Of a stretch of 64,000 bases of DNA, positions 40,360 to 49,600 are shown in pieces; position 1 is the stretch's first letter; each line of letters opens with the position of its first letter. This stretch comes from Jiangella muralis. Lineage in GTDB: Bacteria > Actinomycetota > Actinomycetes > Jiangellales > Jiangellaceae. The notes under the pieces were generated by a model. That model had not been told where the DNA came from and ran no database searches. It saw only the letters and a program-made list of their open reading frames with translations. Both the position numbers and the translations under genes were made by a program. The DNA is taken from NCBI RefSeq assembly GCF_001270745.1, contig NZ_LFXL01000025.1, forward strand, positions 1-64,000, in the 5' to 3' direction.

Positions 40360-41382
40360 TCAGGTGCGGAGCAGGCCGGCCAGCACGCCGGCCGCTCGCT
40401 TGGCGTCCTCGGCGCTGACGTCGAGGTGGGTGATGAGCCGCACGAGCCCGGGGCCGACGGTGCCCGTCAACACGCCCGCCTCCGCGGCCGCCGCCACCAG
40501 GCCGGCCGCACGCTCCCCCACGTCGAGGATGACAACGTTGGTCTCGACCGCCGAAGGGTCCACGGCCGCCGGATCGACGTCGGCCACCGCCTCGGCGATG
40601 AGGCGGGCGTTCGCGTGGTCGTCGGCGAGGCGGTCGACGTGGTGGTCGAGGGCGTAACTGCCCGCGGCCGCGAGCACGCCGGCCTGCCGCCAGCCGGCGC
40701 CGAGCCGCTTGCGCCACACCCGCGCCTCCGCGATCGCCGCGGCCGGGCCCACCAGCACCGAGCCCACCGGCGCGCCCAGGCCCTTGGACAGGCAGACCGC
40801 GACGGTGTCGAAGAGGCGGCCGTAGTCGGCCAGCGGCACGCCGGTCGCGACGTGCGCGTTCCAGAGCCGGGCGCCGTCGAGGTGCAGTCGCACGCCGACC
40901 GGCGACACCAGCTCGCGCAGCGCCCGCAGCGAGTCCAGCGGCTGCACCGTGCCGCCGGCGAAGTTGTGCGTGTTCTCGACCGCGACCGCCGCCGTCGACA
41001 CCAGGTACGGTCCGGCGTCGGGGGTCATGAGGCGGCGGACGGCGGCGAGGTCGACGTGGCCGCGGGGGTCGGACCAGGTGCGCGTCGTGACGCCCTGCGT
41101 GACGGCGTGGGCGCCCAACTCGGCGCGGACGACGTGCGCCCGCTCCTCGCACAGCAACTCCTGCCCCGGCGCGACCAGCGACCGCACCCCCAGCACGTTC
41201 GCCAGTGACCCGCTGACGGTGAACAGGCCGGCCTCGTGGCCGAGCAGCCCGGCGACCCGCTCCTCGAGCGCGCGCACGGTCGGGTCCTCTCCGTAGACGT
41301 CGTCGCCGGTGTCGGCGGTCGACATCGCGGCCAGCATGGCGGCGGTGGGCCGGGTGACGGTGTCGCTGCGCAGGTCGATCAC
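40360..41382 (-). CDS. ltaE: low-specificity L-threonine aldolase
   Basis: A 340-residue PLP enzyme that cleaves L-threonine/allo-threonine to glycine and acetaldehyde. The N-terminus [27 protein letters not shown] and [12 protein letters not shown] are diagnostic. The PLP-binding lysine lies in [15 protein letters not shown], and the cofactor-binding Asp in [15 protein letters not shown] 41382 is preferred over an in-frame ATG at 41481, which would add 33 unconserved residues. It stands alone on the minus strand. Confidence 0.92.
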   Translation of the reverse strand: MIDLRSDTVTRPTAAMLAAMSTADTGDDVYGEDPTVRALEERVAGLLGHEAGLFTVSGSLANVLGVRSLVAPGQELLCEERAHVVRAELGAHAVTQGVTTRTWSDPRGHVDLAAVRRLMTPDAGPYLVSTAAVAVENTHNFAGGTVQPLDSLRALRELVSPVGVRLHLDGARLWNAHVATGVPLADYGRLFDTVAVCLSKGLGAPVGSVLVGPAAAIAEARVWRKRLGAGWRQAGVLAAAGSYALDHHVDRLADDHANARLIAEAVADVDPAAVDPSAVETNVVILDVGERAAGLVAAAAEAGVLTGTVGPGLVRLITHLDVSAEDAKRAAGVLAGLLRT

Positions 41383-41451
41383 GCCCCACACTCTAGGTCG
41401 ACTCGGCGCATGGGCGGCAGACGTGCCGATGGGCCGGGTGCTGCCGAGCCG

Positions 41452-41508
41452 GCCATGATCATCCACCTTTTCGGCTGCCATAGCACCTCAAAGGTTGGAT
41501 GATCATGG
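41452..41508. repeat. intergenic inverted repeat, ATGATCAT family (copy 3)
   Basis: CCATGATCATCCACCTTT (41452-41469) pairs with AAAGGTTGGATGATCATGG (41490-41508), with a one-base bulge. The loop begins TCGGCTGCCAT, nearly the same as in the copy at 14261, so the loop as well as the arms is conserved. It lies in a divergent intergenic region. Confidence 0.8.
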
Positions 41509-41598
41509 TGGATGTCATGCTCGGGGACGCGCGGCCCCGGTTCCCACGATGCGGATGGCCGGTTGCTTTCCCACAAGGCTCGTAGGAAATTGGGTGAC

Positions 41599-41670
41599 GT
41601 GCCCAGGCTGCTGCTCACCCAGCGACGCGCCGTCGATCTGATGCGCGTCGCCAGCCAGCTCTGTCACTGA
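41599..41670 (+). CDS. cysteine-containing leader peptide of the sulfur locus
   Basis: A 23-codon ORF from GTG 41599 to TGA 41670. It reads LLLTQRRAVDLMRVASQLCH at its C-terminal end. This fits the R-R-x-V-D-L-x-R-x-x-S-x-L-C pattern of short leader peptides that I recall before sulfur-assimilation and sulfur-transport genes in many actinobacteria. An AGGAAA site lies upstream. The penultimate Cys codon (TGT, rare in this genome) would let ribosomes sense cysteine supply. It ends 47 bases before the winged-helix gene and the sulfate transporter operon. Confidence 0.75.
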   Translation: MPRLLLTQRRAVDLMRVASQLCH

Positions 41671-41717
41671 CTCCCGCACCCCCGCACGTCGTTCGCCCCA
41701 TCCCCCGGGAGTCACCC

Positions 41718-42044
41718 ATGTCCCTGTCGCATCCCGCCGACACCGGCGAGGCGCCGATCGCCCTCGCGCAGCCGGGGTTCCACCTCGACCACGCCGCCCG
41801 GATCGCCGTGGTCGACGGGTGGGCCGTTGCGCTGACGTTCCGCGAGTTCGAGCTGCTCGCGTACCTGATCGAGAACCAGCGCCGCGCCATCACCCGGCCC
41901 GAGCTGCTCGGCCAGGTCTGGCCGCTGGGCACGCAGGCCGGCAGCCGCACCGTCGACGTTCACATCAGGCGGTTGCGGGTGAAGCTGGGCCGGCACGGGC
42001 GGCGGATCCGCACGCTCCGCGGCCACGGCTACCGACTGGACTGA
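41718..42044 (+). CDS. winged-helix (OmpR/PhoB-type) regulator lacking a receiver domain
   Basis: A 108-residue DNA-binding protein consisting of the C-terminal effector domain of response regulators only: LTFREFELLAYLIENQRRAI, TRPELLGQVWPLG, then RTVDVHIRRLRVKLGRHGRR and IRTLRGHGYRL. About 30 residues precede it, with no phosphorylation domain. Actinobacterial proteins of this build often sit with sulfur or nitrogen genes. Here it is between the leader peptide and the sulfate ABC operon, so it probably controls that operon. The 103-base gap to the next gene contains GAGCG/CGCTC (42054-42068). Confidence 0.82.
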   Translation: MSLSHPADTGEAPIALAQPGFHLDHAARIAVVDGWAVALTFREFELLAYLIENQRRAITRPELLGQVWPLGTQAGSRTVDVHIRRLRVKLGRHGRRIRTLRGHGYRLD

Positions 42045-42147
42045 CCACTATCTGAGCGAATCTCGCTCGACATACGAGACTCATCCTATTGTCTACTAAT
42101 CCACCGTGATTACTATGATCCATCCGATCCGAGGGGGCACCACACTC

Positions 42148-43185
42148 ATGTACACCCGTACCAGAGCAGCAGTGACCACGTTCGTCCTGGTCGGCGGCCT
42201 GGCGCTGGCGGCCTGCGGGGGCGACGACGCCGGCGCCGCGTCCGGCGGCGGCGAGGAGACGACGCTGTCGATCGTGGGCTTCGCGGTCCCCGAGGCGGCC
42301 AACGTCGCGATCGCCGAGGAGTGGAGCCAGACCGACGAGGGCGCCGGCGTGCGCTTCCGCAGCTCCTACGGCGCGTCCGGCGACCAGAGCCGGGCGGTCG
42401 AGTCCGGGCTCGAGGCCGACTACGTCCACTTCTCCGTCAGCAGCGACGTCACCCGGCTGGTGGACGCCGGCCTGGTGGACGAGACCTGGGACGACGGCCC
42501 GACGAAGGGCGTGGTGTCGTCGTCGGTGGTCGTGCTGGCGGTCCGGCCCGGCAACCCGGAGAACATCCAGGACTGGGACGACATCGTCAAGCCGGGCATC
42601 GAGATCGTCACGCCGAACCCGGCGTCGTCCGGCGCGGCCCGCTGGAACGCGCTGGCCGCCTGGGGCCACGTCGCGGCGAACGGCGGCACCGACGCCGAGG
42701 CCGAGGAGTTCGTCCGCCAGCTGTTCGCCAACGTCGTCGCGCTGCCCAACAGCGGCCGCGACGCCACCACCAGTTTCCTCGGCGGCACCGGCGACGTGCT
42801 GCTGGCCTACGAGAACGAGGCGATCCTCGCCACCCAGAACGGCGAGGAGCTGGACTGGGTGCTGCCCGAGACCACGATCCTCATCGAGAACCCGGGCGCG
42901 GTGCTCAGCGACGCCGACCCGAAGGCGCAGGAGTGGCTCGACTTCGTGCTCAGCGAGGACGGCCAGCGCCAGTTCGCGCTGAAGGGCTTCCGGCCGGTCA
43001 TCGACGGCGTCGACACCAGCGGCGTCGAGGGCGCGCTGGACCCGGACGACCCGTTCCCGGCGCCAGCGCACCTGCTCACCGTCGAGAACGACTTCGAGAG
43101 CTGGAGCGCGCTGTCGGACAAGTTCTTCGCCGAGGACGGCGGCATCATCACCGGGATCATCGCCGAGTCCGGAAAGGCGCAGTGA
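42148..43185 (+). CDS. sulfate ABC transporter substrate-binding lipoprotein
   Basis: A 345-residue Sbp/CysP-type binding protein. Signal peptide with lipobox LALAAC (Cys ~23). The mature domain has SIVGFAVPEAANVAIAEEWS, RSSYGASGDQSRAVESGLEA, HFSVSSDVTRLVDAGLV and TPNPASSGAARWNALAAWG, which are the sulfate-binding signatures. GAGGGGG lies 10 bases before ATG 42148; an in-frame ATG at 42106 is rejected because it would displace the signal peptide. Its stop overlaps the CysT start (GTGA). Confidence 0.93.
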   Translation: MYTRTRAAVTTFVLVGGLALAACGGDDAGAASGGGEETTLSIVGFAVPEAANVAIAEEWSQTDEGAGVRFRSSYGASGDQSRAVESGLEADYVHFSVSSDVTRLVDAGLVDETWDDGPTKGVVSSSVVVLAVRPGNPENIQDWDDIVKPGIEIVTPNPASSGAARWNALAAWGHVAANGGTDAEAEEFVRQLFANVVALPNSGRDATTSFLGGTGDVLLAYENEAILATQNGEELDWVLPETTILIENPGAVLSDADPKAQEWLDFVLSEDGQRQFALKGFRPVIDGVDTSGVEGALDPDDPFPAPAHLLTVENDFESWSALSDKFFAEDGGIITGIIAESGKAQ

Positions 43186-43976
43186 GCTCAGTGCGGCTCA
43201 CCCGCGGGTCCGGGCTGGGGCTGGGCGTCGCCCTGCTCTGGTTCAGCCTGCTGGTGCTGATCCCGCTGGCGGCGGTCGTCGCGACGGCCGCAGCCGGCGG
43301 GTGGGACGGGTTCTGGCAGGCGGTGACGAACGAGCAGACGGCGGCCGCGATCCGGCTCACGGTCGGGACGGCGCTGCTGGTCACCGTCGTGAACGTGGTG
43401 ATGGGGACGCTGATCGCGTGGGTCCTGGTGCGCGACCGGTTCCCCGGGCAGCGGGCGCTCGAGGTACTGATCGACGTGCCGTTCGCGCTGCCGACGATCG
43501 TCGCCGGGCTGGTGCTGCTGTCGCTGTACGGGCCGGACAGCCCGCTCGGCCTCGACGTCGCCAACACCCGGGCCGCGGTGTTCCTGGCCTTCCTGTTCGT
43601 GACGCTGCCGTTCGTCGTCCGGACGGTGCAGCCGGTGCTGGCCGAGCTGGACCGGGAGGTCGAGGAGGCGGCGGCGTCGCTGGGCGCGTCGCGGCTCGCG
43701 ACGTTCCGCCGGATCATCCTGCCGGCGCTGGCCCCGGCGATCGCGGCCGGCGCGGCGCTCTCGTTCGCCCGCGGCGTCAGCGAGTACGGCTCGCTGGTGC
43801 TGCTGTCGGGCAACCTGCCGCTGCGGACGGAGGTGACGTCGGTGCGCATCCTCAGCAGCATCGAGAACGACAACCTGGGCAACGCGGCGGCGGTGGCGAC
43901 GGTGCTGCTGGCGATCTCGTTCGCGGTGATCGTGGCGCTCGACGTCATCCAGCGTCGGGTGGGCCGCCGTGGGTAG
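43182..43976 (+). CDS. cysT: sulfate ABC transporter permease CysT
   Basis: A 264-residue inner-membrane permease with six spans, starting LGVALLWFSLLVLIPLAAVV. DVPFALPTIVAGLVLLSLYG and the EAA loop EVEEAAASLGASRLATFRRI are those of CysT/CysU. GTG 43182 overlaps the binding-protein stop; a second GTG at 43191 is possible. It overlaps CysW by 8 bases. It forms a heterodimer with CysW. Confidence 0.93.
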   Translation: MSSVRLTRGSGLGLGVALLWFSLLVLIPLAAVVATAAAGGWDGFWQAVTNEQTAAAIRLTVGTALLVTVVNVVMGTLIAWVLVRDRFPGQRALEVLIDVPFALPTIVAGLVLLSLYGPDSPLGLDVANTRAAVFLAFLFVTLPFVVRTVQPVLAELDREVEEAAASLGASRLATFRRIILPALAPAIAAGAALSFARGVSEYGSLVLLSGNLPLRTEVTSVRILSSIENDNLGNAAAVATVLLAISFAVIVALDVIQRRVGRRG

Positions 43977-44781
43977 GGGCCGCGGGCCCGGCCGGTGGGT
44001 GGCCCGCGCGATCGTGACGGCGTACCTGGTGCTGCTGGTCGCGTGGCCGCTGTGGCTGGTCGCGCAGCACACCATCGCCGACGGCCTCGACGGCCTGCGC
44101 GGCATCGTCGACGACCCGGACGTCGTGCACGCGCTGCGGCTCACCGTCGTCGTCGCGGTCGTCTCGGTCGTGCTGAACACGGTGTTCGGGGTCGGCATCT
44201 CGCTGCTCGTCGTGCGCTACGCGTTCCCCGGGAAGCGGCTGCTGAACGCGCTGCTGGACGTGCCGCTGTCGGTGTCGCCGATCGTGGTCGGGCTGGCGCT
44301 GGTGCTGGTCTACGGCGGGCGGTCCGGCTGGTTCGGCCCGGCGCTGGAGTCCGCCGGCCTGCAGGTGATCTTCTCGACGCCCGGCATCATCCTGGCGACG
44401 ACGTTCGTCGCGCTGCCGCTGGTCATCCGCGAGGTCGTGCCCGTCCTGGAGGAGATCGGCACCGAGCAGGAGCAGGCGGCACAGAGCCTCGGCGCGACGG
44501 CGGCACAGACGTTTCGCCGCATCACGCTGCCGGCCATCCGCTGGGGCGTCACCTACGGCGTGGTGCTCAGCCTGGCGCGGTCGCTGGGCGAGTTCGGCGC
44601 CGTCAAGGTCGTCTCCGGCAACGTCCTCGGCGAGACCCGCACCGCGACCCTCGTCGTCGAGGAGAAGTACCTGAACTTCGACCAGGGCGGCGCCTACGCC
44701 ACCGCGTTCCTGCTCGCGCTGGTCGCCGTCGCCTGCATCGTCGTCGTCTCGATCATCCGGCCGAAGGAGGGACCCCGATGA
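43969..44781 (+). CDS. cysW: sulfate ABC transporter permease CysW
   Basis: A 270-residue inner-membrane permease. [20 protein letters not shown] parallels CysT, and the EAA loop is [20 protein letters not shown]. The conserved [19 protein letters not shown] follows. GTG start at 43969 lies inside the end of cysT, and its stop overlaps cysA (ATGA), so the transporter genes are tightly coupled. Confidence 0.94.
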   Translation: MGRGRGPGRWVARAIVTAYLVLLVAWPLWLVAQHTIADGLDGLRGIVDDPDVVHALRLTVVVAVVSVVLNTVFGVGISLLVVRYAFPGKRLLNALLDVPLSVSPIVVGLALVLVYGGRSGWFGPALESAGLQVIFSTPGIILATTFVALPLVIREVVPVLEEIGTEQEQAAQSLGATAAQTFRRITLPAIRWGVTYGVVLSLARSLGEFGAVKVVSGNVLGETRTATLVVEEKYLNFDQGGAYATAFLLALVAVACIVVVSIIRPKEGPR

Positions 44782-45779
44782 GCATCGAGGTCACCGGCGT
44801 GTCCAAGCGCTTCGGCGACTTCGTCGCGCTCCAGGACGTGTCCGTCAGCATCCCGTCCGGGCAGCTCACCGCGCTGCTCGGCCCGTCGGGCGGCGGCAAG
44901 TCGACGCTGCTGCGGATCATCGCCGGGCTGGAGTACGCCGACGCCGGCACCGTCGGTATCGAGGGCCTGGACGCCACCGCGCTGCCCGCCCGCAAGCGCG
45001 GCGTCGGCTTCGTCTTCCAGCACTACGCCGCGTTCAAGCACCTCACCGTGCGGCGCAACATCGCGTTCGGGCTGGAGATCCGCAAGCGTCCGAAGGACGA
45101 GATCCGCCGCCGGGTGGACGAGCTGCTCGCGCTGGTGCACCTGGAGCAGTTCGCCGAGCGGCTGCCGGCGCAGCTGTCCGGCGGCCAGCGGCAGCGGATG
45201 GCGCTGGCCCGCGCGCTCGCCGTCGAGCCGAAGGTGCTGCTGCTGGACGAGCCGTTCGGCGCGCTGGACGCGAAGGTCCGCAAGGAGCTGCGCGAATGGC
45301 TGCGCCGGCTGCACGACGAGGTGCACGTCACCACGGTCTTCGTCACGCACGACCAGGAAGAGGCGCTGGAGGTGGCGGACGAGATCGTCGTGGTCAACGA
45401 GGGCCGGGTGGAGCAGATCGGCACTCCGGACCAGCTCTACGACGAGCCGGCCAACGATTTCGTCATGCGCTTCCTCGGCCCGGTGACGCAGCTGGGCGAC
45501 CTGCTGGTCCGTCCGCACGACGTCGCGCTGTCGCCGGGCGCGGACGACCCGGACGCCGTGGCCGGGCGGGTCGCGCGGGTGGTGCGGGTCGGGTTCGAGG
45601 TGCGGGTCGAGGTCAGCACCGGCGAGCAGGTCGTGCTGGCCACGCTGACCCGGACGGAGTTCCTGCGTCTGGGCGTCGGCGTCGGGGCGACGGTGTCCGT
45701 GCGGGTGGTGCCCGGCGCTCCCGTCGTCGCGGTGCCGGGTTCTGTCGTTCGATCGGGTCTGGAGGTTCCCGCAAGATGA
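44778..45779 (+). CDS. cysA: sulfate ABC transporter ATPase CysA
   Basis: A 333-residue ATPase. Walker [14 protein letters not shown]-loop [13 protein letters not shown], signature [15 protein letters not shown], Walker [13 protein letters not shown] and the switch His in [15 protein letters not shown] are all intact. The C-terminal ~100 residues form a TOBE-like domain ([15 protein letters not shown]). AAGGAGG precedes ATG 44778. Final ABC component of the sulfate importer, overlapping the FMN reductase gene by 4 bases. Confidence 0.95.
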   Translation: MSIEVTGVSKRFGDFVALQDVSVSIPSGQLTALLGPSGGGKSTLLRIIAGLEYADAGTVGIEGLDATALPARKRGVGFVFQHYAAFKHLTVRRNIAFGLEIRKRPKDEIRRRVDELLALVHLEQFAERLPAQLSGGQRQRMALARALAVEPKVLLLDEPFGALDAKVRKELREWLRRLHDEVHVTTVFVTHDQEEALEVADEIVVVNEGRVEQIGTPDQLYDEPANDFVMRFLGPVTQLGDLLVRPHDVALSPGADDPDAVAGRVARVVRVGFEVRVEVSTGEQVVLATLTRTEFLRLGVGVGATVSVRVVPGAPVVAVPGSVVRSGLEVPAR

Positions 45780-46300
45780 GCATCGTGACAGTGGTCGGCA
45801 ATCCGCGGCCGGGGTCGCGCACGCTGGGCGTGGCGACGGCGCTGACGGCGGCCGTGGCCGCGCGCTCCGGCGTCGCGGAGGGGCCGGTGCACGACCTCGC
45901 CGGGTTCGGCGGGCAGTGGCTCGGCCCGCTCTCCCCCGACGGCGAGCAGGCGCTGGCCGCCGCGGCGGAGGCGTCGGTGCTGGTCGTGGCCACGCCGACG
46001 TACAAGGCCAGCTACACCGGGCTGCTCAAAGCGTTCCTCGACCGGCTGCCCGGCGGCGCGCTGCGCGGAACGGTCGCCGTGCCGGTGACGGTGGCCGCGG
46101 CGCCCACCCACCGGTTCGTCGCCGACCTGCAGCTGCGCCCCGTCCTCGCCGAGCTGGGCGCCAGCCTGCCGGTGCCGTCGTTCGTGGTGGAGGAGCGGGA
46201 ACTGCCCGACCTGCTGGCGCTGGCCGGGCGCTGGGCCACCGACCACGGCCCCGTCCTCACCGCGACGGCGGGCGCGCTGGCCGCGGCCGCGGCGGCCTGA
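45776..46300 (+). CDS. NADPH-dependent FMN reductase-like flavoprotein
   Basis: A 174-residue flavodoxin-fold reductase: [19 protein letters not shown] (FMN phosphate loop) and [20 protein letters not shown]. It resembles SsuE-type reductases that supply reduced FMN to sulfonate monooxygenases. Translational coupling to cysA supports a role in sulfur assimilation, although no monooxygenase is in the locus. It ends convergent with the large regulator gene, overlapping it by 44 bases. Confidence 0.88.
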   Translation: MSIVTVVGNPRPGSRTLGVATALTAAVAARSGVAEGPVHDLAGFGGQWLGPLSPDGEQALAAAAEASVLVVATPTYKASYTGLLKAFLDRLPGGALRGTVAVPVTVAAAPTHRFVADLQLRPVLAELGASLPVPSFVVEERELPDLLALAGRWATDHGPVLTATAGALAAAAAA

Positions 46301-49088
46301 CGGCGGCGAGTCCGAGGCCGGCGAGCGCGTCGGCGCCGGACGCGTCGGCGCCGGCCAGCAGCAGCGTCCTGGCTCGCTGGTAGGGGCAGCCGGCGTCCTC
46401 GAACGCGGCGGCCGTCGAGAGCAGGCGGTCGCGGTCGTCGTCGAGCAGCGCGAACGCACGCTCGACGATGGCGCCGGCGACGGGGTTGCCGTCGACGACC
46501 GGCCGGGCGGCCGCGAGCCGTCCGGCCGCGCCGGGGTGATCGGCCAGGACGGCGGCCTCGGCTGCCAGCGCGACGTGCCAGTGCAGCAGGATCCCGGTGC
46601 GCCACGGCGCCGGCCCGTCGTCGCCGTCGTCGAGTCCGTTCAGAGCCTCGGCCGCCCGTCCCTGGTGCAGCAGCGCGATGGCGTCGAGGGTGGGGCTGTA
46701 GCCGGCCCGGTCGGCAGGGCCGACGCCCAGCTGGTCGAGGATCGCGAGCCAGTCGGCCCGGGCGGCGTCGTCACCGCGCAGGCCATGGACCATCGCGACC
46801 GCCGCGGCGACCGGTCCGAAGCCGCGGGACGGCGGGCGGCCCGCCTGGGTCCAGGAGTCGACGAACCGGCCGCTGGCGGCGATGACGTCGGTGGCGTGGC
46901 CCGCGAGCGCGTCGGCCACGATCAGCTGTGAGGTGGCGAGATGCCCGACCTCGGCCAACGGCGGCAGGTCGCGCAGCCGCCGCCCCCACCGTCGCGCGGC
47001 CGGCAGGTCACCGACGCCGATGCCGGCCGCCGTGGCGATGAACAGGGCGTCGATCAGCTCGTCGGCGCTGTCCGGGGTGAGCGGCACGGTGTCGAGCAGG
47101 TCGACGCGGCGGCGCGCGGTGGCAGCGGCGGCGAAGGTGTCGCCGGCCCGCCGCCGCGCCGCGGTCAGCGCCTGGAGGGCGGCGCACTCCGCCAGCGGGT
47201 CGTCGAGCCGGGCGGCCAGTTCGACGGCCTGCTCGGCGCGGGCGGTCAGCTCCGCCGCCGACGTCGCCGGACCGGCCGGCCCGGCGGGACCGTCGGGGCC
47301 GGCGAAGAACGCGTAGCCGAGGGCGACGCAGTCGGCCAGCGCCACCGCCGCCCGGGCCGCCGGGTCGGCGCCGGCCAGTTCGCGCACCCGGGCCAGCAGG
47401 CCGGCCGGCTCGTCGCGCGGCGGCGGCTCGGCGAACGTCCCGGCCTTGCGGACGTAGGTAGTGACCGCCGTGGCGAGGTCGTGGGCGGCGCCGGCGTGGT
47501 CGCCGGCCCGCAGGGCGGCGTCGGCGGCGGCCTGCCAGAGCCGGTAGGCGTCTGCGCCGCGCATGCGGCACGCGGCGACGTTGGCGGCCCGCCGCAACGC
47601 GGTGGCCGCCGCCGCCGGGTCGTCGGCGAGGGCGGCCGCCTGTTCGTAGCGCTGCTGAGACTCGCCGGCCAGGTTGCGGGTGAACGTCAGGCCCGCCAGC
47701 GCCAGCGCGAGCCGGTGGGCGTCGGCGCGGTGTCCGGGCCGGCCGGCCGCCCAGCCGAGCGCGGCGCGCAGGTCGTCGGCGACCGCGTCGAACCCGGCCC
47801 GCCAGGCGCCGCTACTGGGCGACGGATCGCCCAACTCGGCGGCCATCGTCAGGCACCAGCCCAGCTGCCGGGCCCGGGTCGCGTCGTCCTCGCCGGCCGC
47901 GGCGAGCCGTTCGGCGCCGTACTGCCGGATGGTCTCGGCCGCCCGGTAGCGGGTGACTCCGGCCGCCGCCGCGACGCTCAGCAGGTGCTGGTCGGCGAGC
48001 CGGGCCAGCCCGTCGACGACCTCGCCGGGCGCCGGCGGAGCGAACCCGGCCACCGTCTCGGCGTCCGCGGCGGTGAACGGCGAGACGAACACCGAGACCC
48101 GGCGCAGCAGCGCCAGGTCGCGCTCGGCCAGCAGCGCCTGGCTCCAGTCCAGGACGGCCCGCACCGAGCGGTGGCGGTCGTCGGCCCGGTAGCCGCCGAC
48201 CAGGAGCCGCAGGTGGTCGGAGAGCCCCGCGACCAGCCCGTCGAAGCCCAGCGCGGGCAGGCGGGCGGCGGCCAGCTCGATGGCCAGGGCCACCCCGTCC
48301 AGCTTGCGGCACACGTCGGCGACCTGGTCCAGGTCGGCCGCCTCGACGGTCCAGCCGACGGCCGCGGCACGGTCGGCGAACAGGGCGACGGCGTCGGAGT
48401 CACCGTCCAGGGACAGCGGCGGCACCGAGTAGACCCGTTCGAACGGCACCGACAGCCGGGCCCGGCTGGTGGTCAGCACGTGCACCGACGGGCAGCGCGC
48501 CAGTAGCCGCTCGACGAACGGGGCCACGCCGCCGGGCAGGTGCTCGCAGTTGTCCAGCACCAGCAGGGCGCGCCGGTCGGCCAGGGCGGCCGTCACCGAG
48601 TCGTCGATGCCGCGGCCCTGCTGCTCGCCGACGCCGAGCGCGGCCGCCACCGCGGACCCGACCATCGAGGGGTCGGTGACCGGCACGAGGTCGACGAACC
48701 ACACGCCGTCGGCGAAGTCGCCGGCCAGGTCGGCGGCGACGGCCAGCGCCAGCCGGGTCTTGCCGACACCGCCCGGGCCGACGGCGCTGACCTGACGATG
48801 CGCGCCGACGGCCGCGCGCAGCTCACGGCGTTCCCCGGCCCGGCCGATGAACGGGTTCAGCGGCGCCGGGAGCCCGGCCAGCGCCTGGCTGGTGCGTTCG
48901 GTGTGGGCGGCCTCGGCCGCGATTCCCGCGAGTGCGCGACGATCGGGCGCCCCGAGCTTGCGCAGCAGCGACGACACGTGGGTCTCGACCGTGCGCACCG
49001 AGATGACCAGCTGCGCGGCGATCTCGGCGTTGCTGCGGTGGTCGCCGACCAGGGCCAGGACCTCGGCCTCGCGAGCCGAGATCGCCAT
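46257..49088 (-). CDS. large ATPase regulator with N-terminal LuxR-type HTH
   Basis: A 943-residue regulator. Residues 1-60 are a LuxR/GerE HTH (ISAREAEVLALVGDHRSNAE, then SVRTVETHVSSLLRKLG). Next is an NB-ARC/AAA-type ATPase with Walker A VGPGGVGKTRLAL and Walker B ALLVLDNCEH. The rest is a ~500-residue helical, TPR-like region rich in Ala. In most LAL regulators the HTH is C-terminal; here it is at the N-terminus. I chose ATG 49088 (MAISAREAEV); a GTG at 49142 would add 18 residues. It is divergent from a VOC gene, with a palindrome between. Signal unknown. Confidence 0.85.
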   Translation of the reverse strand: MAISAREAEVLALVGDHRSNAEIAAQLVISVRTVETHVSSLLRKLGAPDRRALAGIAAEAAHTERTSQALAGLPAPLNPFIGRAGERRELRAAVGAHRQVSAVGPGGVGKTRLALAVAADLAGDFADGVWFVDLVPVTDPSMVGSAVAAALGVGEQQGRGIDDSVTAALADRRALLVLDNCEHLPGGVAPFVERLLARCPSVHVLTTSRARLSVPFERVYSVPPLSLDGDSDAVALFADRAAAVGWTVEAADLDQVADVCRKLDGVALAIELAAARLPALGFDGLVAGLSDHLRLLVGGYRADDRHRSVRAVLDWSQALLAERDLALLRRVSVFVSPFTAADAETVAGFAPPAPGEVVDGLARLADQHLLSVAAAAGVTRYRAAETIRQYGAERLAAAGEDDATRARQLGWCLTMAAELGDPSPSSGAWRAGFDAVADDLRAALGWAAGRPGHRADAHRLALALAGLTFTRNLAGESQQRYEQAAALADDPAAAATALRRAANVAACRMRGADAYRLWQAAADAALRAGDHAGAAHDLATAVTTYVRKAGTFAEPPPRDEPAGLLARVRELAGADPAARAAVALADCVALGYAFFAGPDGPAGPAGPATSAAELTARAEQAVELAARLDDPLAECAALQALTAARRRAGDTFAAAATARRRVDLLDTVPLTPDSADELIDALFIATAAGIGVGDLPAARRWGRRLRDLPPLAEVGHLATSQLIVADALAGHATDVIAASGRFVDSWTQAGRPPSRGFGPVAAAVAMVHGLRGDDAARADWLAILDQLGVGPADRAGYSPTLDAIALLHQGRAAEALNGLDDGDDGPAPWRTGILLHWHVALAAEAAVLADHPGAAGRLAAARPVVDGNPVAGAIVERAFALLDDDRDRLLSTAAAFEDAGCPYQRARTLLLAGADASGADALAGLGLAAVRPPRPRPARPPSR

Positions 49089-49145
49089 GGTGGTCGCCCG
49101 CTTCGACACCTCGCCCAGTATTCCGTACGAGCTACGTGACACGAC

Positions 49146-49160
49146 CCGTGCTCGGCACGG
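49146..49160. promoter_or_regulatory. palindrome in the divergent regulator/VOC promoter region
   Basis: CCGTGC-TCG-GCACGG is a perfect 6+6 inverted repeat in the 136-base gap between the large regulator gene and the VOC gene. It is a candidate operator for the regulator; the evidence is position and symmetry only. Confidence 0.4.
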
Positions 49161-49224
49161 ATGCGGGCGCGCCGGGCACGGCGAGAGGCTGGTTCAGCAG
49201 GTACGTTCCACCGAGGAGGCCGCC

Positions 49225-49566
49225 GTGAGCCACGGCATCAAGACCATCATCGTCCCGGTCCGCGACCTGGGCCGGGCGCGGGCGCTCTACGGCAGCGTCC
49301 TGGGCGTGCGGCCCTACGCCGACGAGCCCTACTACGTCGGGTTCCGGGTCGGCGACCAGGAGATCGGGCTGGACCCGAACGGTCACGGCCACGGCATGAC
49401 CGGCCCCGTCGGCTACTGCCACGTGGGCGACGCCGCCGCGGCCCTGCGCCGAGCCGTCGAGGCGGGCTGGCGCACCCGTCAGGACGTCAAGGACGTCGGC
49501 GCCGGGCAGCTGGCCGCCGTCGTCGAGGACCCGAGTGGCAACCTGCTCGGCTTCCTCCAGCGCTGA
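49225..49566 (+). CDS. VOC family protein
   Basis: A 113-residue VOC module: TIIVPVRDLGRARALYGSVL, RVGDQEIGLDPNGHGHGMTG and AAVVEDPSGNLLGFLQ. GAGGAGG precedes GTG 49225. It is divergent from the large regulator and 34 bases upstream of a second VOC gene, so the pair is likely co-transcribed and may answer to that regulator. The ligand is unknown. Confidence 0.85.
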   Translation: MSHGIKTIIVPVRDLGRARALYGSVLGVRPYADEPYYVGFRVGDQEIGLDPNGHGHGMTGPVGYCHVGDAAAALRRAVEAGWRTRQDVKDVGAGQLAAVVEDPSGNLLGFLQR

Positions 49567-49600
49567 TCACCCGAACCCCGCAACCGAAGGGAACCCCATC

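Noticed and set aside
41515-41715. 66-codon minus-strand open frame upstream of the winged-helix gene
   Set aside because: No family motif; it is antisense to the much better supported leader peptide.
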